20,388 nt of DNA from an uncultured Clostridia bacterium (GTDB lineage: Bacteria; Bacillota; Clostridia; Oscillospirales; Oscillospiraceae), in assembly GCA_937858235.1 (NCBI GenBank), contig CALLZZ010000209.1:1-20388 (forward strand). The letters run 5' to 3'. The position numbers and the translations under genes were made by a program. The notes beneath the pieces were generated by a model. It was not told where the DNA came from. It saw nothing but the letters and a program-made list of their open reading frames with translations, and made no database searches. Shown here in pieces: positions 6,471 through 13,211 of the stretch (positions within the stretch are counted from its first letter, which is position 1; every line of letters starts with the position of its first letter).

Positions 6471-6680
6471 ATGTTTAAAGCAGTAAAAAGCAAAATGCAG
6501 GGTATGGCACTAAATGCAAGAAGGGTACTTACAAATCAATCCGGAGACCAAATGACAGGCTGGCTTATTGTTGTTCTGATCGTGGTAGTTGTAGGTGCGG
6601 TGTTCATGACACTGTATCAGGGATCTATCACACAAATCTGGAACAGCATTGTCGACAAAATTACTGGCTTAATAAGCTAA
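6471..6680 (+). CDS. Flp-type major pilin, copy 2
   Basis: A 69-residue prepilin, ATG 6471 behind CGGAGGT. The layout is the same as in copy 1: basic leader (FKAVKSKMQG, NARR), the SGDQMTGW processing site, and a single valine-rich helix. From SGDQM to TLYQ the two proteins are identical over 27 residues, while the DNA differs at many silent positions, so the duplication is old and the protein is under strong selection. The tails differ slightly (GSITQIWNSIVDKITGL against DSISTIWNSIVTKITSL). The two may form one mixed filament, or one may be a variant subunit. Like copy 1 it lacks Glu5. Confidence 0.8.
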   Translation: MFKAVKSKMQGMALNARRVLTNQSGDQMTGWLIVVLIVVVVGAVFMTLYQGSITQIWNSIVDKITGLIS

Positions 6681-6726
6681 TGACAGTTATTCCAAATGTA
6701 TCCGCTGATGCGGGAGGTGCAAGAAG

Positions 6727-7209
6727 ATGAACAAAAAGCACCGAGGTATATGGGGGAGGAATTCTCCCTCATTGCCTTTTATGAAACTACTTTTTAACAG
6801 GAAAGGCAGCAGTTATTTTGACTTGATGGTTAAAACGCTGGTGGTCATTACGCTCATGGTTACGGTCATGAGTTTTTTAAGTATCTTTACCACCTACCTC
6901 AATTTAAACCATATCTGCCGCCGTGTTGTCAGGGTAATTGAGCTTGAAGGACAGGTATCTGACAGGGCCTATGATGTTTTCTACCGGCTTAAACAGCAAA
7001 CCGGTCTATCTCCAGAGATGACCGTCGAGGATGTAGAGTATCAGGGCGGCCAGAAAATCCAATTGAGAGATACCTTTACAGTAACTATGAAATATAGCCA
7101 TCCCTTTACAATCTTTACACCGTCCTTTGCACCCCCTGTTAAAATTGATATCCCTATGCGGGTGAGTATCACCGGCATGTCGGAAAAATATTGGAAGCTC
7201 TTAGAATGA
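6727..7209 (+). CDS. TadE-like minor pilin (DUF4320-type)
   Basis: A 160-residue protein, ATG 6727 behind GGGAGGT. A basic N terminus (residues 1-26, ending FNRKG) precedes SSYFDLMVK and a hydrophobic helix at about 36-57. This is the pattern of a class III signal peptide cut after Gly27, as in TadE/TadF pseudopilins. The rest is an extracytoplasmic beta-rich stretch with no motif I can name. It resembles proteins annotated as DUF4320 in clostridial Tad loci. It probably primes or caps the pilus. A GC-rich mini-hairpin (6702-6713) overlaps part of its ribosome binding site. The stop codon overlaps ATG 7206 of the next frame. Confidence 0.6.
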   Translation: MNKKHRGIWGRNSPSLPFMKLLFNRKGSSYFDLMVKTLVVITLMVTVMSFLSIFTTYLNLNHICRRVVRVIELEGQVSDRAYDVFYRLKQQTGLSPEMTVEDVEYQGGQKIQLRDTFTVTMKYSHPFTIFTPSFAPPVKIDIPMRVSITGMSEKYWKLLE

Positions 7210-7232
7210 GAGCGCTGGAAAGGAGAAAAGCT

Positions 7233-7715
7233 GTGGGGAATTTTAAACGTATTTTACAAAACCGCAGGGGAGATACCTTTATATTCATCTTGATACTCGT
7301 ATTCTTTATCTTAACCATATCCGCAATCCTGATTGAGTATTTCCGTATGGAAAGCCTGTATCAGCAAGTGGAATATGTACTCCAGAGAGGTGTAAACAGT
7401 TCTGTGGAATACGCCATGATGGATGAATATCGCAGGGACGGATATGCCCGACTGGATAGCTCCCTTGCGAAAGAAAAGCTTTATGAGTATTTTTACGAAA
7501 ATATGAAGCTGGATGCGGGACTTAACAAATATTCTGATGAAGAATGGGTTTATGAGCTTGAAATCAAAAATATTAACGCAACTGATAATCCACCCCGACT
7601 GACGCTGGACGGGGTACTGAAAACCCGCAGTATTTTCAACTTTCTAACTGGCGAGGTTAAGCTTCCGTTTAGTATATCCAGCGTCAACAATAGAATTGAG
7701 GAAGGAGGTTTCTAA
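7233..7715 (+). CDS. TadE/TadF-like minor pilin
   Basis: I place the start at GTG 7233 because AAAGGAG (7219-7225) is seven bases upstream and the leader then becomes a compact prepilin signal (GNFKRILQNRRG, then DTFIF and a helix to about residue 35). Alternatives in the same frame are ATG 7206, which overlaps the previous stop as ATGA, and TTG 7191. The protein is about 160 residues: one N-terminal helix followed by an acidic extracytoplasmic domain without recognised motifs. Its position after a TadE-like gene and before a secreted protein and the prepilin peptidase supports a pseudopilin role. The 3' end overlaps the next gene by one base (TAATG). Confidence 0.58.
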   Translation: MGNFKRILQNRRGDTFIFILILVFFILTISAILIEYFRMESLYQQVEYVLQRGVNSSVEYAMMDEYRRDGYARLDSSLAKEKLYEYFYENMKLDAGLNKYSDEEWVYELEIKNINATDNPPRLTLDGVLKTRSIFNFLTGEVKLPFSISSVNNRIEEGGF

Positions 7716-10700
7716 TGAAATGCAAATTCATCTTTGTCATTCCCCTTATGCTTTTATGCTGCCTGTTCCTATCAGGTAAAGCCTTTGCTGCCCCGATTAG
7801 CGACATCGAAATAAGTGTTACTTCTCCCATAGACAGTCTGCAAAATGAAAGCGGCATGGTAGCCGTGGAGCAATTCCCAGCAGAGATCCCTATTAGGGTC
7901 ATGGCTAAAGCCGGTAATCTTACGGATATTCAACTGGAATACAACGGTCAAAGCAAAAAAGTAACTTCGGAATATATCCTTACCGTTGAAAGCAAAGAAG
8001 CTTGTGGTCCCTATACTATTACAGCAAAAACAGACCAGAACGCAGTCCTTACCATTACGGCTAACGTCATATTCCAAGTCAAAGCTACCTATGACACCCG
8101 ATACCGCATCATTGGCATGAATGTCAAAGAAATCTATGAGGGTGAAACATTGTTAAAATCTTTTAAAGAACCCCAGCGTATTGACATTGTGAATGCAAAT
8201 ATCGTTGCTGACTATGAAAAGGAGCGAATCGCTGATTGGATTGGTCGATATGACGGTGGAACTTATATCTTAAAGGGAAGCAATGTGGTAGAAATCTATG
8301 GTTTTAATTCCAGGAAACTCTATGGAACTTATGACACTGGTAGGGATTTTGAACTGCTGACCACCCATTACGGCTGGACACCTAAAGCATTGATTGCTTT
8401 TGAAACCATGAGAGATACAGCCCTATCCTATCAGGCGCCAGTGAAAATTGATGTGAAGGCCATCTGGTGCGATGAGAAAAAGCAGGAGGTTTATGGTAGA
8501 GTTACTGCTCAGGACAAGGGAGTACCAGAGTTACTCTACCCTTATCAGACTACATCCGTTACATTTACCAAGGATGATATTTTATTATCACGAAACTTCG
8601 TATACATGGGGCTTGAATGGGATTACACACCAGAAACAGAAGAATTTACAGATGGGGAAAGCAAGACACAGACCTCTATCACGCAAAAAATCCATTACCA
8701 AATTCCTACGATAGACTTCTATTTTAAGTTTAAGGCTCAGGATGGAAACGACTTATCGGTTATTATCCGTGCACCTTCCACAGTGTATCGAGGTGAGAAT
8801 TATTCATTCACTGTGGCTTATATGAACAGTGGAAGCAGTGCAGCCTATGACGTGCCATTAAATGGTACGGTAAATGACGTTTTGATTGAAGAAATACCTG
8901 AAGTGCAGAACTTTTCGGCTAATATAAGCAAAACCTATACTATCAAGCGTACTGCCGATACTGCCGCTGATGAAATCCATCTATGGGCTAATATTGGTGT
9001 ACCAGAAGGCTTTATCGATGGAAATCTTTCCAATAACACAGCCACGGCAGTTATCAAAGTGATTGACCCTGAACCAGAGCCACTCGACGAGCCGGATATA
9101 TCGGATAAGCCCGATGATCCAGTAAATCCACCAGATGAGCCGCCTGCTGTTCCAGAATTTTGCGACCTTACGACAAGTATTCTTGCTCCCCGTACAGTCT
9201 ATGAGTATGAAGATTACAGCTATATAGTGAGCTTTACTAATAATTCTGACATAGAACTAAAAGCCGTACCATTACAGGGGAAAAACAATGATAATATCTT
9301 GCCTGAAATTCCTAAAACAGCAAGTTTTAAGCCCCAAGAAACAAAATCTTTTACTATCACAGATACAGCAGGAGGTGCAGGAGAAATTTATCGCCTATGG
9401 GCAAATATAAAAGCACCAGAAGGCTTTAGGGATGAAAAACCAGCTAACAACACTGCTGTTTCGAGTATTACGGTGATAAAACACCCCTTTGATGAACCAG
9501 ATAACCCCGAAAACCCTGACGAACCGGACGACCCGGATAATCCAGATAATCCTGATGAACCTGACAACCCAGATGACCCAAGTGATCCTGACAATTCACC
9601 CGATGACCCTGATGATCCGCCCGATAATCCGGATAATCCCGAAAACCCACCGGACACCCCGGACGATCCTGAAAATCCAGAGATACCCCCGGTAGTAAAT
9701 CTCTGCGACGTATGGGTAAACCTATCATCGCCACCTACGGTGTATGAACGGGATGAATACAGCTTTACTGCATATTTTGCCAACTCCACAGATAAGGAAC
9801 TATCTGATGTTGGCCTAAATGTCACTATCAACGGTAAGGTGGTTTCAACTATACCGCCTACAGCCAATTTCAAAGCCTTTGAGAAGAAAGCATTTCTTGT
9901 TACAAGCATAGCAGGAGCAAAAGGCGTACCTATCAAGCTATCGGCACAAGTGTCACCACCTAAGGGGTATAGGGACATCAATACAGATAACAACCATGTT
10001 TCATCGCAAATCATGGTATTGGAGCATCCTTATGATTTGGATGTGCAAAGAATCACGCCAGATGAGTACAAGGAAAATCAGTCGGTCATTACCACTGTCA
10101 AGGTATCAAATAAAGGAAGCCTTGACTTTACTCCGGGGCAAAATGTCACCGTGCTGTTTCAAATTCCTGAACTGTCTTTGTCAAGGCGTATTGAGGCAGT
10201 AGTAATGGAAAGGGATACATGGAATGTTGTGTCCATACGATGGGATACACCCAATGTGCAGGCTGATAAAGATATTACATTGATTGCCATTATCAACCCT
10301 GAACAGTCATTAGGGAATGAAGGCACTAATGATAACAACACCTATACTCAAAAGGCTGTTATACAAAATGTATCCTATGAGGAACCAGAAGAAAGCCGGA
10401 TATTACCCGACCCACCGAAGAGAAATGAACAACCCAAAGTTACATGGTGGGAACAACGATACGAAAATAATAAGTTTGTATGGCGACAATTCTACGCTGA
10501 ACTAAAGGTAAGCGCTACGCTGGATTATGATACAAAAGCAAAGGGCTACTTAAAATCGGGTTACGGCTATTTTATCCGTGTTACAGCCACGGTAAGTACC
10601 AACTATGACAGGTCAGAAATGATAACTGCTCCACAGACAGCAGAAGTATATCTACCTGAATACCGATATGAAACTGCCATTCCTTTAATCAAGGAAGGAA

Positions 10701-10918
10701 GCCAATTTAATTTTAAAGAAAATCCATCATCACCTTTCCGTTACAGAAAACAGTATATTCCAGTGTGGTTCCCGGATAACAAAGATTATATCGTACAGCT
10801 TCTTGTAACTGATGTACACACTCCTGGAGGAACACTGTCTAAGTGGATTACTGGAGGAGAACTTAAAATCAATGTGGTAGATAGCATGTATTCCGATGAT
10901 GTCACTACGGGTAATTGA
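7715..10918 (+). CDS. large secreted CARDB-repeat protein, putative pilus-associated surface protein
   Basis: A 1067-residue protein, ATG 7715 behind AAGGAGG (7702-7708). It has a clear signal peptide with probable cleavage after AFA (residue 25). After an N-terminal region (26-345) come three related repeats of about 105 residues, near 348-450, 485-593 and 665-774, each with a T/S-V-Y-x-x-x-x-Y-S motif near the start and a DNN-like turn near the end, typical of CARDB Ig-like domains. A fourth, more diverged copy lies near 775-884. Acidic Pro/Asp/Asn/Glu linkers sit between them, the longest at about 592-659. The last 180 residues form a separate domain (PKVTWWEQRYENNKFVWRQF). No LPxTG motif, C-terminal helix or lipobox is seen, so wall attachment is unexplained. 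It lies inside the pilus operon, so I infer an adhesin or pilus-tip role. No ligand can be inferred. Confidence 0.7.
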   Translation: MKCKFIFVIPLMLLCCLFLSGKAFAAPISDIEISVTSPIDSLQNESGMVAVEQFPAEIPIRVMAKAGNLTDIQLEYNGQSKKVTSEYILTVESKEACGPYTITAKTDQNAVLTITANVIFQVKATYDTRYRIIGMNVKEIYEGETLLKSFKEPQRIDIVNANIVADYEKERIADWIGRYDGGTYILKGSNVVEIYGFNSRKLYGTYDTGRDFELLTTHYGWTPKALIAFETMRDTALSYQAPVKIDVKAIWCDEKKQEVYGRVTAQDKGVPELLYPYQTTSVTFTKDDILLSRNFVYMGLEWDYTPETEEFTDGESKTQTSITQKIHYQIPTIDFYFKFKAQDGNDLSVIIRAPSTVYRGENYSFTVAYMNSGSSAAYDVPLNGTVNDVLIEEIPEVQNFSANISKTYTIKRTADTAADEIHLWANIGVPEGFIDGNLSNNTATAVIKVIDPEPEPLDEPDISDKPDDPVNPPDEPPAVPEFCDLTTSILAPRTVYEYEDYSYIVSFTNNSDIELKAVPLQGKNNDNILPEIPKTASFKPQETKSFTITDTAGGAGEIYRLWANIKAPEGFRDEKPANNTAVSSITVIKHPFDEPDNPENPDEPDDPDNPDNPDEPDNPDDPSDPDNSPDDPDDPPDNPDNPENPPDTPDDPENPEIPPVVNLCDVWVNLSSPPTVYERDEYSFTAYFANSTDKELSDVGLNVTINGKVVSTIPPTANFKAFEKKAFLVTSIAGAKGVPIKLSAQVSPPKGYRDINTDNNHVSSQIMVLEHPYDLDVQRITPDEYKENQSVITTVKVSNKGSLDFTPGQNVTVLFQIPELSLSRRIEAVVMERDTWNVVSIRWDTPNVQADKDITLIAIINPEQSLGNEGTNDNNTYTQKAVIQNVSYEEPEESRILPDPPKRNEQPKVTWWEQRYENNKFVWRQFYAELKVSATLDYDTKAKGYLKSGYGYFIRVTATVSTNYDRSEMITAPQTAEVYLPEYRYETAIPLIKEGSQFNFKENPSSPFRYRKQYIPVWFPDNKDYIVQLLVTDVHTPGGTLSKWITGGELKINVVDSMYSDDVTTGN
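9490..9690 (+). repeat. low-complexity Pro/Asp/Asn/Glu-coding tract
   Basis: About 200 bp built of short variants of CCN-GAY-AAY/GAY codons, encoding PDNP, PDDP, PENP and PDEP units (residues about 592-659 of the CARDB protein). Such tracts can change length by slippage or recombination, which would alter the distance between the second and third Ig-like domains. Confidence 0.75.
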
Positions 10919-11327
10919 TATGGCACTGCTATTTTGTGCCATTCCTATACTGTGGGCGGCTATCACAGACTTTAGAAAGCGGATTATTCCCGACTGGACA
11001 TGGATAGCTATTGTCCTATTTGGCGGTATATCCGCTTTTCTTTTACCCCATCCTACGTTACCCCAACGGATTGTGGGTTTTTTACTGCCGGGTGTCTGCC
11101 TATTTATCCTTGCTTTAAAATACGGCGGTGTGGGCGGTGGTGATATTAAACTTACGTCGGCAATAGGCTTTTGCTTTGGACTATACGGTCTTGCAGCCAT
11201 TCTCTTTTTCGCACTGCCTCCTGCCTACATTTATGCAAAGGCAACACGGCAAAAAAGTGTTCCACTGGCTGTATTCTTATGTATCGGATTTTTTGTCTAT
11301 ATGGGTGTTCTTTATATATTGGTTTAG
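10896..11327 (+). CDS. prepilin peptidase, TadV/CpaA type (A24 aspartic protease)
   Basis: A 143-residue polytopic membrane protein. The two catalytic aspartates of A24 peptidases are visible: D25 in ITDFRKRIIPD and D83 in GGGDIKL (the GxGD motif). The length matches the short TadV/CpaA type, which lacks the N-methylase domain of PilD. It would cleave the two Flp prepilins and the TadE/F-like proteins after the conserved glycine at the inner membrane. The start is uncertain: ATG 10896, ATG 10899 and ATG 10920 are in frame and none has a strong ribosome binding site. The first two overlap the end of the preceding gene, suggesting coupling. It is the last gene of the pilus operon, followed by a terminator. 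Confidence 0.88.
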   Translation: MMSLRVIDMALLFCAIPILWAAITDFRKRIIPDWTWIAIVLFGGISAFLLPHPTLPQRIVGFLLPGVCLFILALKYGGVGGGDIKLTSAIGFCFGLYGLAAILFFALPPAYIYAKATRQKSVPLAVFLCIGFFVYMGVLYILV

Positions 11328-11365
11328 GTAAAAATATTGAGCAAATTTAAGGTTAAGAAATAATA

Positions 11366-11397
11366 GAGAATGTCGCTTTTTACTGACATTCTCTTTT
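11366..11397 (+). terminator. intrinsic terminator closing the pilus operon
   Basis: GAGAATGTC (11366-11374) pairs perfectly with GACATTCTC (11385-11393) around a 10-base loop, followed by TTTT. It separates the pilus operon from the parA operon. Confidence 0.75.
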
Positions 11398-11411
11398 AAA
11401 ATTTAAAAAGT

Positions 11412-11455
11412 AAAAAGCCATTTTCTTTATTGAAAAATAAAGTGAGCGGTTTTTT
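11412..11455 (+). terminator. leader hairpin directly ahead of parA
   Basis: AAAAAGCC (11412-11419) pairs with GGTTTTTT (11448-11455), and inside it CTTTATT pairs with AATAAAG, giving a long interrupted stem with a T-rich descending arm. It ends five bases before the parA ribosome binding site. A similar structure is found before the parA remnant (1084-1116). It could be an attenuator in the parA leader or a barrier to read-through from the pilus genes. No clear promoter lies between it and the terminator at 11366-11397. Confidence 0.5.
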
Positions 11456-11460
11456 GTATG

Positions 11461-11574
11461 AAAGGAGGAACAAAATTGAATGCAAAAATCATTGCCATTG
11501 CCAATCAAAAAGGTGGCGTTGGCAAAACAACTACCTGTGCCAACTTAGGCGTAGGTTTGGCTATGGAAGGAAAA
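11461..11574 (+). repeat. 114-bp direct repeat of the parA ribosome binding site and first codons, right copy
   Basis: The intact counterpart of 1131-1244, with 99 of 114 bases identical. It forms the start of functional parA. Confidence 0.8.
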
Positions 11575-12297
11575 AAAGCCCTGCTAGTAGATACAGATCC
11601 GCAAGGAAGTCTGTCTATCAGCTTAGGATACCCACAGCCAGACAAACTTACGACCACTATTGCTACAGTAATGGGAAAAGTGATTACTGATACTCCCCTT
11701 GAACAAGGAGAGGGAATTTTACATCATCATGAAGGAGTGGATTTACTCCCTGCCAACATTGAGTTATCCGGTATGGAAATATCATTAGTTAATGCCATGA
11801 GCCGGGAAACCATTTTAAAACAATATCTTGATACCATAAAAAATCAATATGACTATATTCTTTTAGATTGTATGCCCTCACTTGGGATGCTGACAGTAAA
11901 TGCTCTTGCTTCAGCTGACAGTGTGATAATTCCTGTACAAGCAGAGTATCTGCCTGCAAAAGGTTTAGAACAGCTTTTGCAGACCATTGGAAAGGTACGT
12001 AGGCAAATAAATCCTAAGCTAAAAATTGACGGTATTCTATTAACTATGGTAGATAACCGTACTAATTTCGCAAAGGACATCAGTACCTTGGTAAAAGAGA
12101 CATATGGAGGCAGTATAAAGATATTTGATGCTGATATACCTCGTTCCGTGAAAGCTGCAGAAATAAGTGCAGAGGGAAAAAGCATCTTCTCCCATGACCC
12201 AAAAGGCAAAGCAGCGGATGGGTATCGAAATTTAACCAAGGAGGTGTTGAAAATTGAAAAGCTCCGCCAAAAACATAAAGCTGACATCAGTCGATGA
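11476..12297 (+). CDS. parA: ParA partition ATPase
   Basis: A 273-residue ParA starting at TTG 11476, seven bases after AAAGGAGG. The upstream ATG at 11458 lies before this ribosome binding site and is unlikely to be the start. The deviant Walker A is KGGVGKTT (residues 12-19), the Walker A' region LLVDTDPQGS (37-45) and the Walker B YDYILLDCMPS (125-135), all intact. ParA moves ParB-bound DNA along the nucleoid and would help inheritance of the excised, replicating circle. In Tn1549/CTn-type ICEs parA-parB begin the maintenance module, as here. The reading frame overlaps parB by 44 bases. The first 33 codons are duplicated at 1146-1244. Confidence 0.93.
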   Translation: MNAKIIAIANQKGGVGKTTTCANLGVGLAMEGKKALLVDTDPQGSLSISLGYPQPDKLTTTIATVMGKVITDTPLEQGEGILHHHEGVDLLPANIELSGMEISLVNAMSRETILKQYLDTIKNQYDYILLDCMPSLGMLTVNALASADSVIIPVQAEYLPAKGLEQLLQTIGKVRRQINPKLKIDGILLTMVDNRTNFAKDISTLVKETYGGSIKIFDADIPRSVKAAEISAEGKSIFSHDPKGKAADGYRNLTKEVLKIEKLRQKHKADISR

Positions 12298-13180
12298 TTT
12301 GTTTTCTACTGAGGAAAGCAGAGCCGATGAGAGTCGTGAAAAAGTAGTAGAGATACCATTGACAGAATTATTTCCTTTTAAAGACCATCCTTTTAAAGTG
12401 ATAGATAACGAGGAAATGCTTGATACAGCAGAAAGTGTAAAGAAATATGGTGTACTTGTACCTGCTATTGCAAGACCTCGTAATGAGGGAGGTTATGAAC
12501 TTATAGCAGGACACCGCCGTAAAAGAGCATGTGAGCTTTCAGAACTTGAAACAATGCCTGTAATAGTCCGTAACCTTGATGATGATGCCGCCATTATTAT
12601 TATGGTTGACAGCAACTTACAAAGGGAAAGTATCTTACCAAGTGAACGAGCCTTTGCATTTAAAATGAAGTTAGAGGCTATCAAACGACAAGGTGCAAGG
12701 ACGGATTTAACTTCTGTCCAAGTTGGACAGAAGTTAAATGCAAGAGATGTTGTAGCAAAAGAAGCTGGTGCAAGTGCTATACAAGTACAACGCTATATTC
12801 GACTTACTCATCTTATTCCCGAAATACTTTCCATGGTGGATGAAAAGAAAATAGCCTTTAACCCTGCTGTGGAGCTGTCCTATCTTAAAGAAGAGGAACA
12901 GAATGACTTGCTTGAGGCAATGGATATGGAACAGGCTACTCCTTCACTTTCGCAGGCACAACGGTTAAAGAAATTCAGCAATGAAGGGAAATTAACTCTT
13001 GAGGCAATGAGTGCAATTATGAGCGAGGAAAAGAAAGGCGATTTAGATAAGGTTACACTTACTGGAGACACTTTGAAAAAATATTTTCCAAAGTCATACA
13101 CCCCAAAGCAAATGCAGGATACCATAATTAAATTGCTTGAGGGATGGCATAAAAAACGCACGAGAGAGCAGGAACGCTGA
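12254..13180 (+). CDS. parB: ParB/Spo0J-family partition protein
   Basis: A 308-residue protein; TTG 12254 is chosen because AAGGAGG (12238-12244) lies nine bases upstream, inside the end of parA. The N-terminal ParB/Srx domain (about residues 30-130) contains the conserved GHRRKRACE box and NLQRESILPSERAFA. It is followed by a helix-turn-helix region (about 163-190, ARDVVAKEAGASAIQVQRYIRLT). It would bind a parS-like site and work with ParA, and may also regulate the operon. Codons 151-162 (DLTSVQVGQKLN) lie on a perfect 35-bp palindrome at 12705-12739, which is unusual inside a coding region. Confidence 0.9.
   Translation: MKSSAKNIKLTSVDDLFSTEESRADESREKVVEIPLTELFPFKDHPFKVIDNEEMLDTAESVKKYGVLVPAIARPRNEGGYELIAGHRRKRACELSELETMPVIVRNLDDDAAIIIMVDSNLQRESILPSERAFAFKMKLEAIKRQGARTDLTSVQVGQKLNARDVVAKEAGASAIQVQRYIRLTHLIPEILSMVDEKKIAFNPAVELSYLKEEEQNDLLEAMDMEQATPSLSQAQRLKKFSNEGKLTLEAMSAIMSEEKKGDLDKVTLTGDTLKKYFPKSYTPKQMQDTIIKLLEGWHKKRTREQER
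12705..12739. repeat. perfect 35-bp palindrome inside parB
   Basis: The arm ATTTAACTTCTGTCCAA (12705-12721) and its exact reverse complement (12723-12739) surround a single central G at 12722. All 17 pairs match. No T-run follows, so it is not a standard terminator. It could be a protein-binding site (for example a parS-like or autoregulatory operator), or a strong mRNA hairpin in the middle of the gene. Confidence 0.9.
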
Positions 13181-13211
13181 AAAAATATAGGCGAGAAAGG
13201 AAGTGATGATT

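Noticed and set aside
8495..8540. An inverted repeat (GGTAGAGT / ACTCTACC with a 12-bp extended arm and one mismatch) in the CARDB gene.
   Set aside because: It is imperfect, has a loop of about 22 bases and lies in ordinary coding sequence; chance is a sufficient explanation.
9490..9690. A possible CRISPR-like or minisatellite array.
   Set aside because: There are no constant repeats separated by unique spacers; the pattern is codon-level low complexity inside a clear protein.
9388..10014. A 208-codon frame on the - strand, rich in Gly and Ser.
   Set aside because: It is the mirror of the repetitive Pro/Asp/Asn codons of the CARDB protein linker; it has no supporting start signal and the + strand gene is clear.
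10730..11200. A 156-codon frame on the - strand.
   Set aside because: It overlaps the prepilin peptidase, whose catalytic aspartates are visible on the + strand, and has no recognisable protein features.
11853..12287. A 144-codon frame on the - strand.
   Set aside because: It is a shadow of parA, which has all its motifs on the + strand.
12705..12739. Reading the parB palindrome as an intrinsic terminator.
   Set aside because: No T-run follows, and it lies in the middle of an intact gene.
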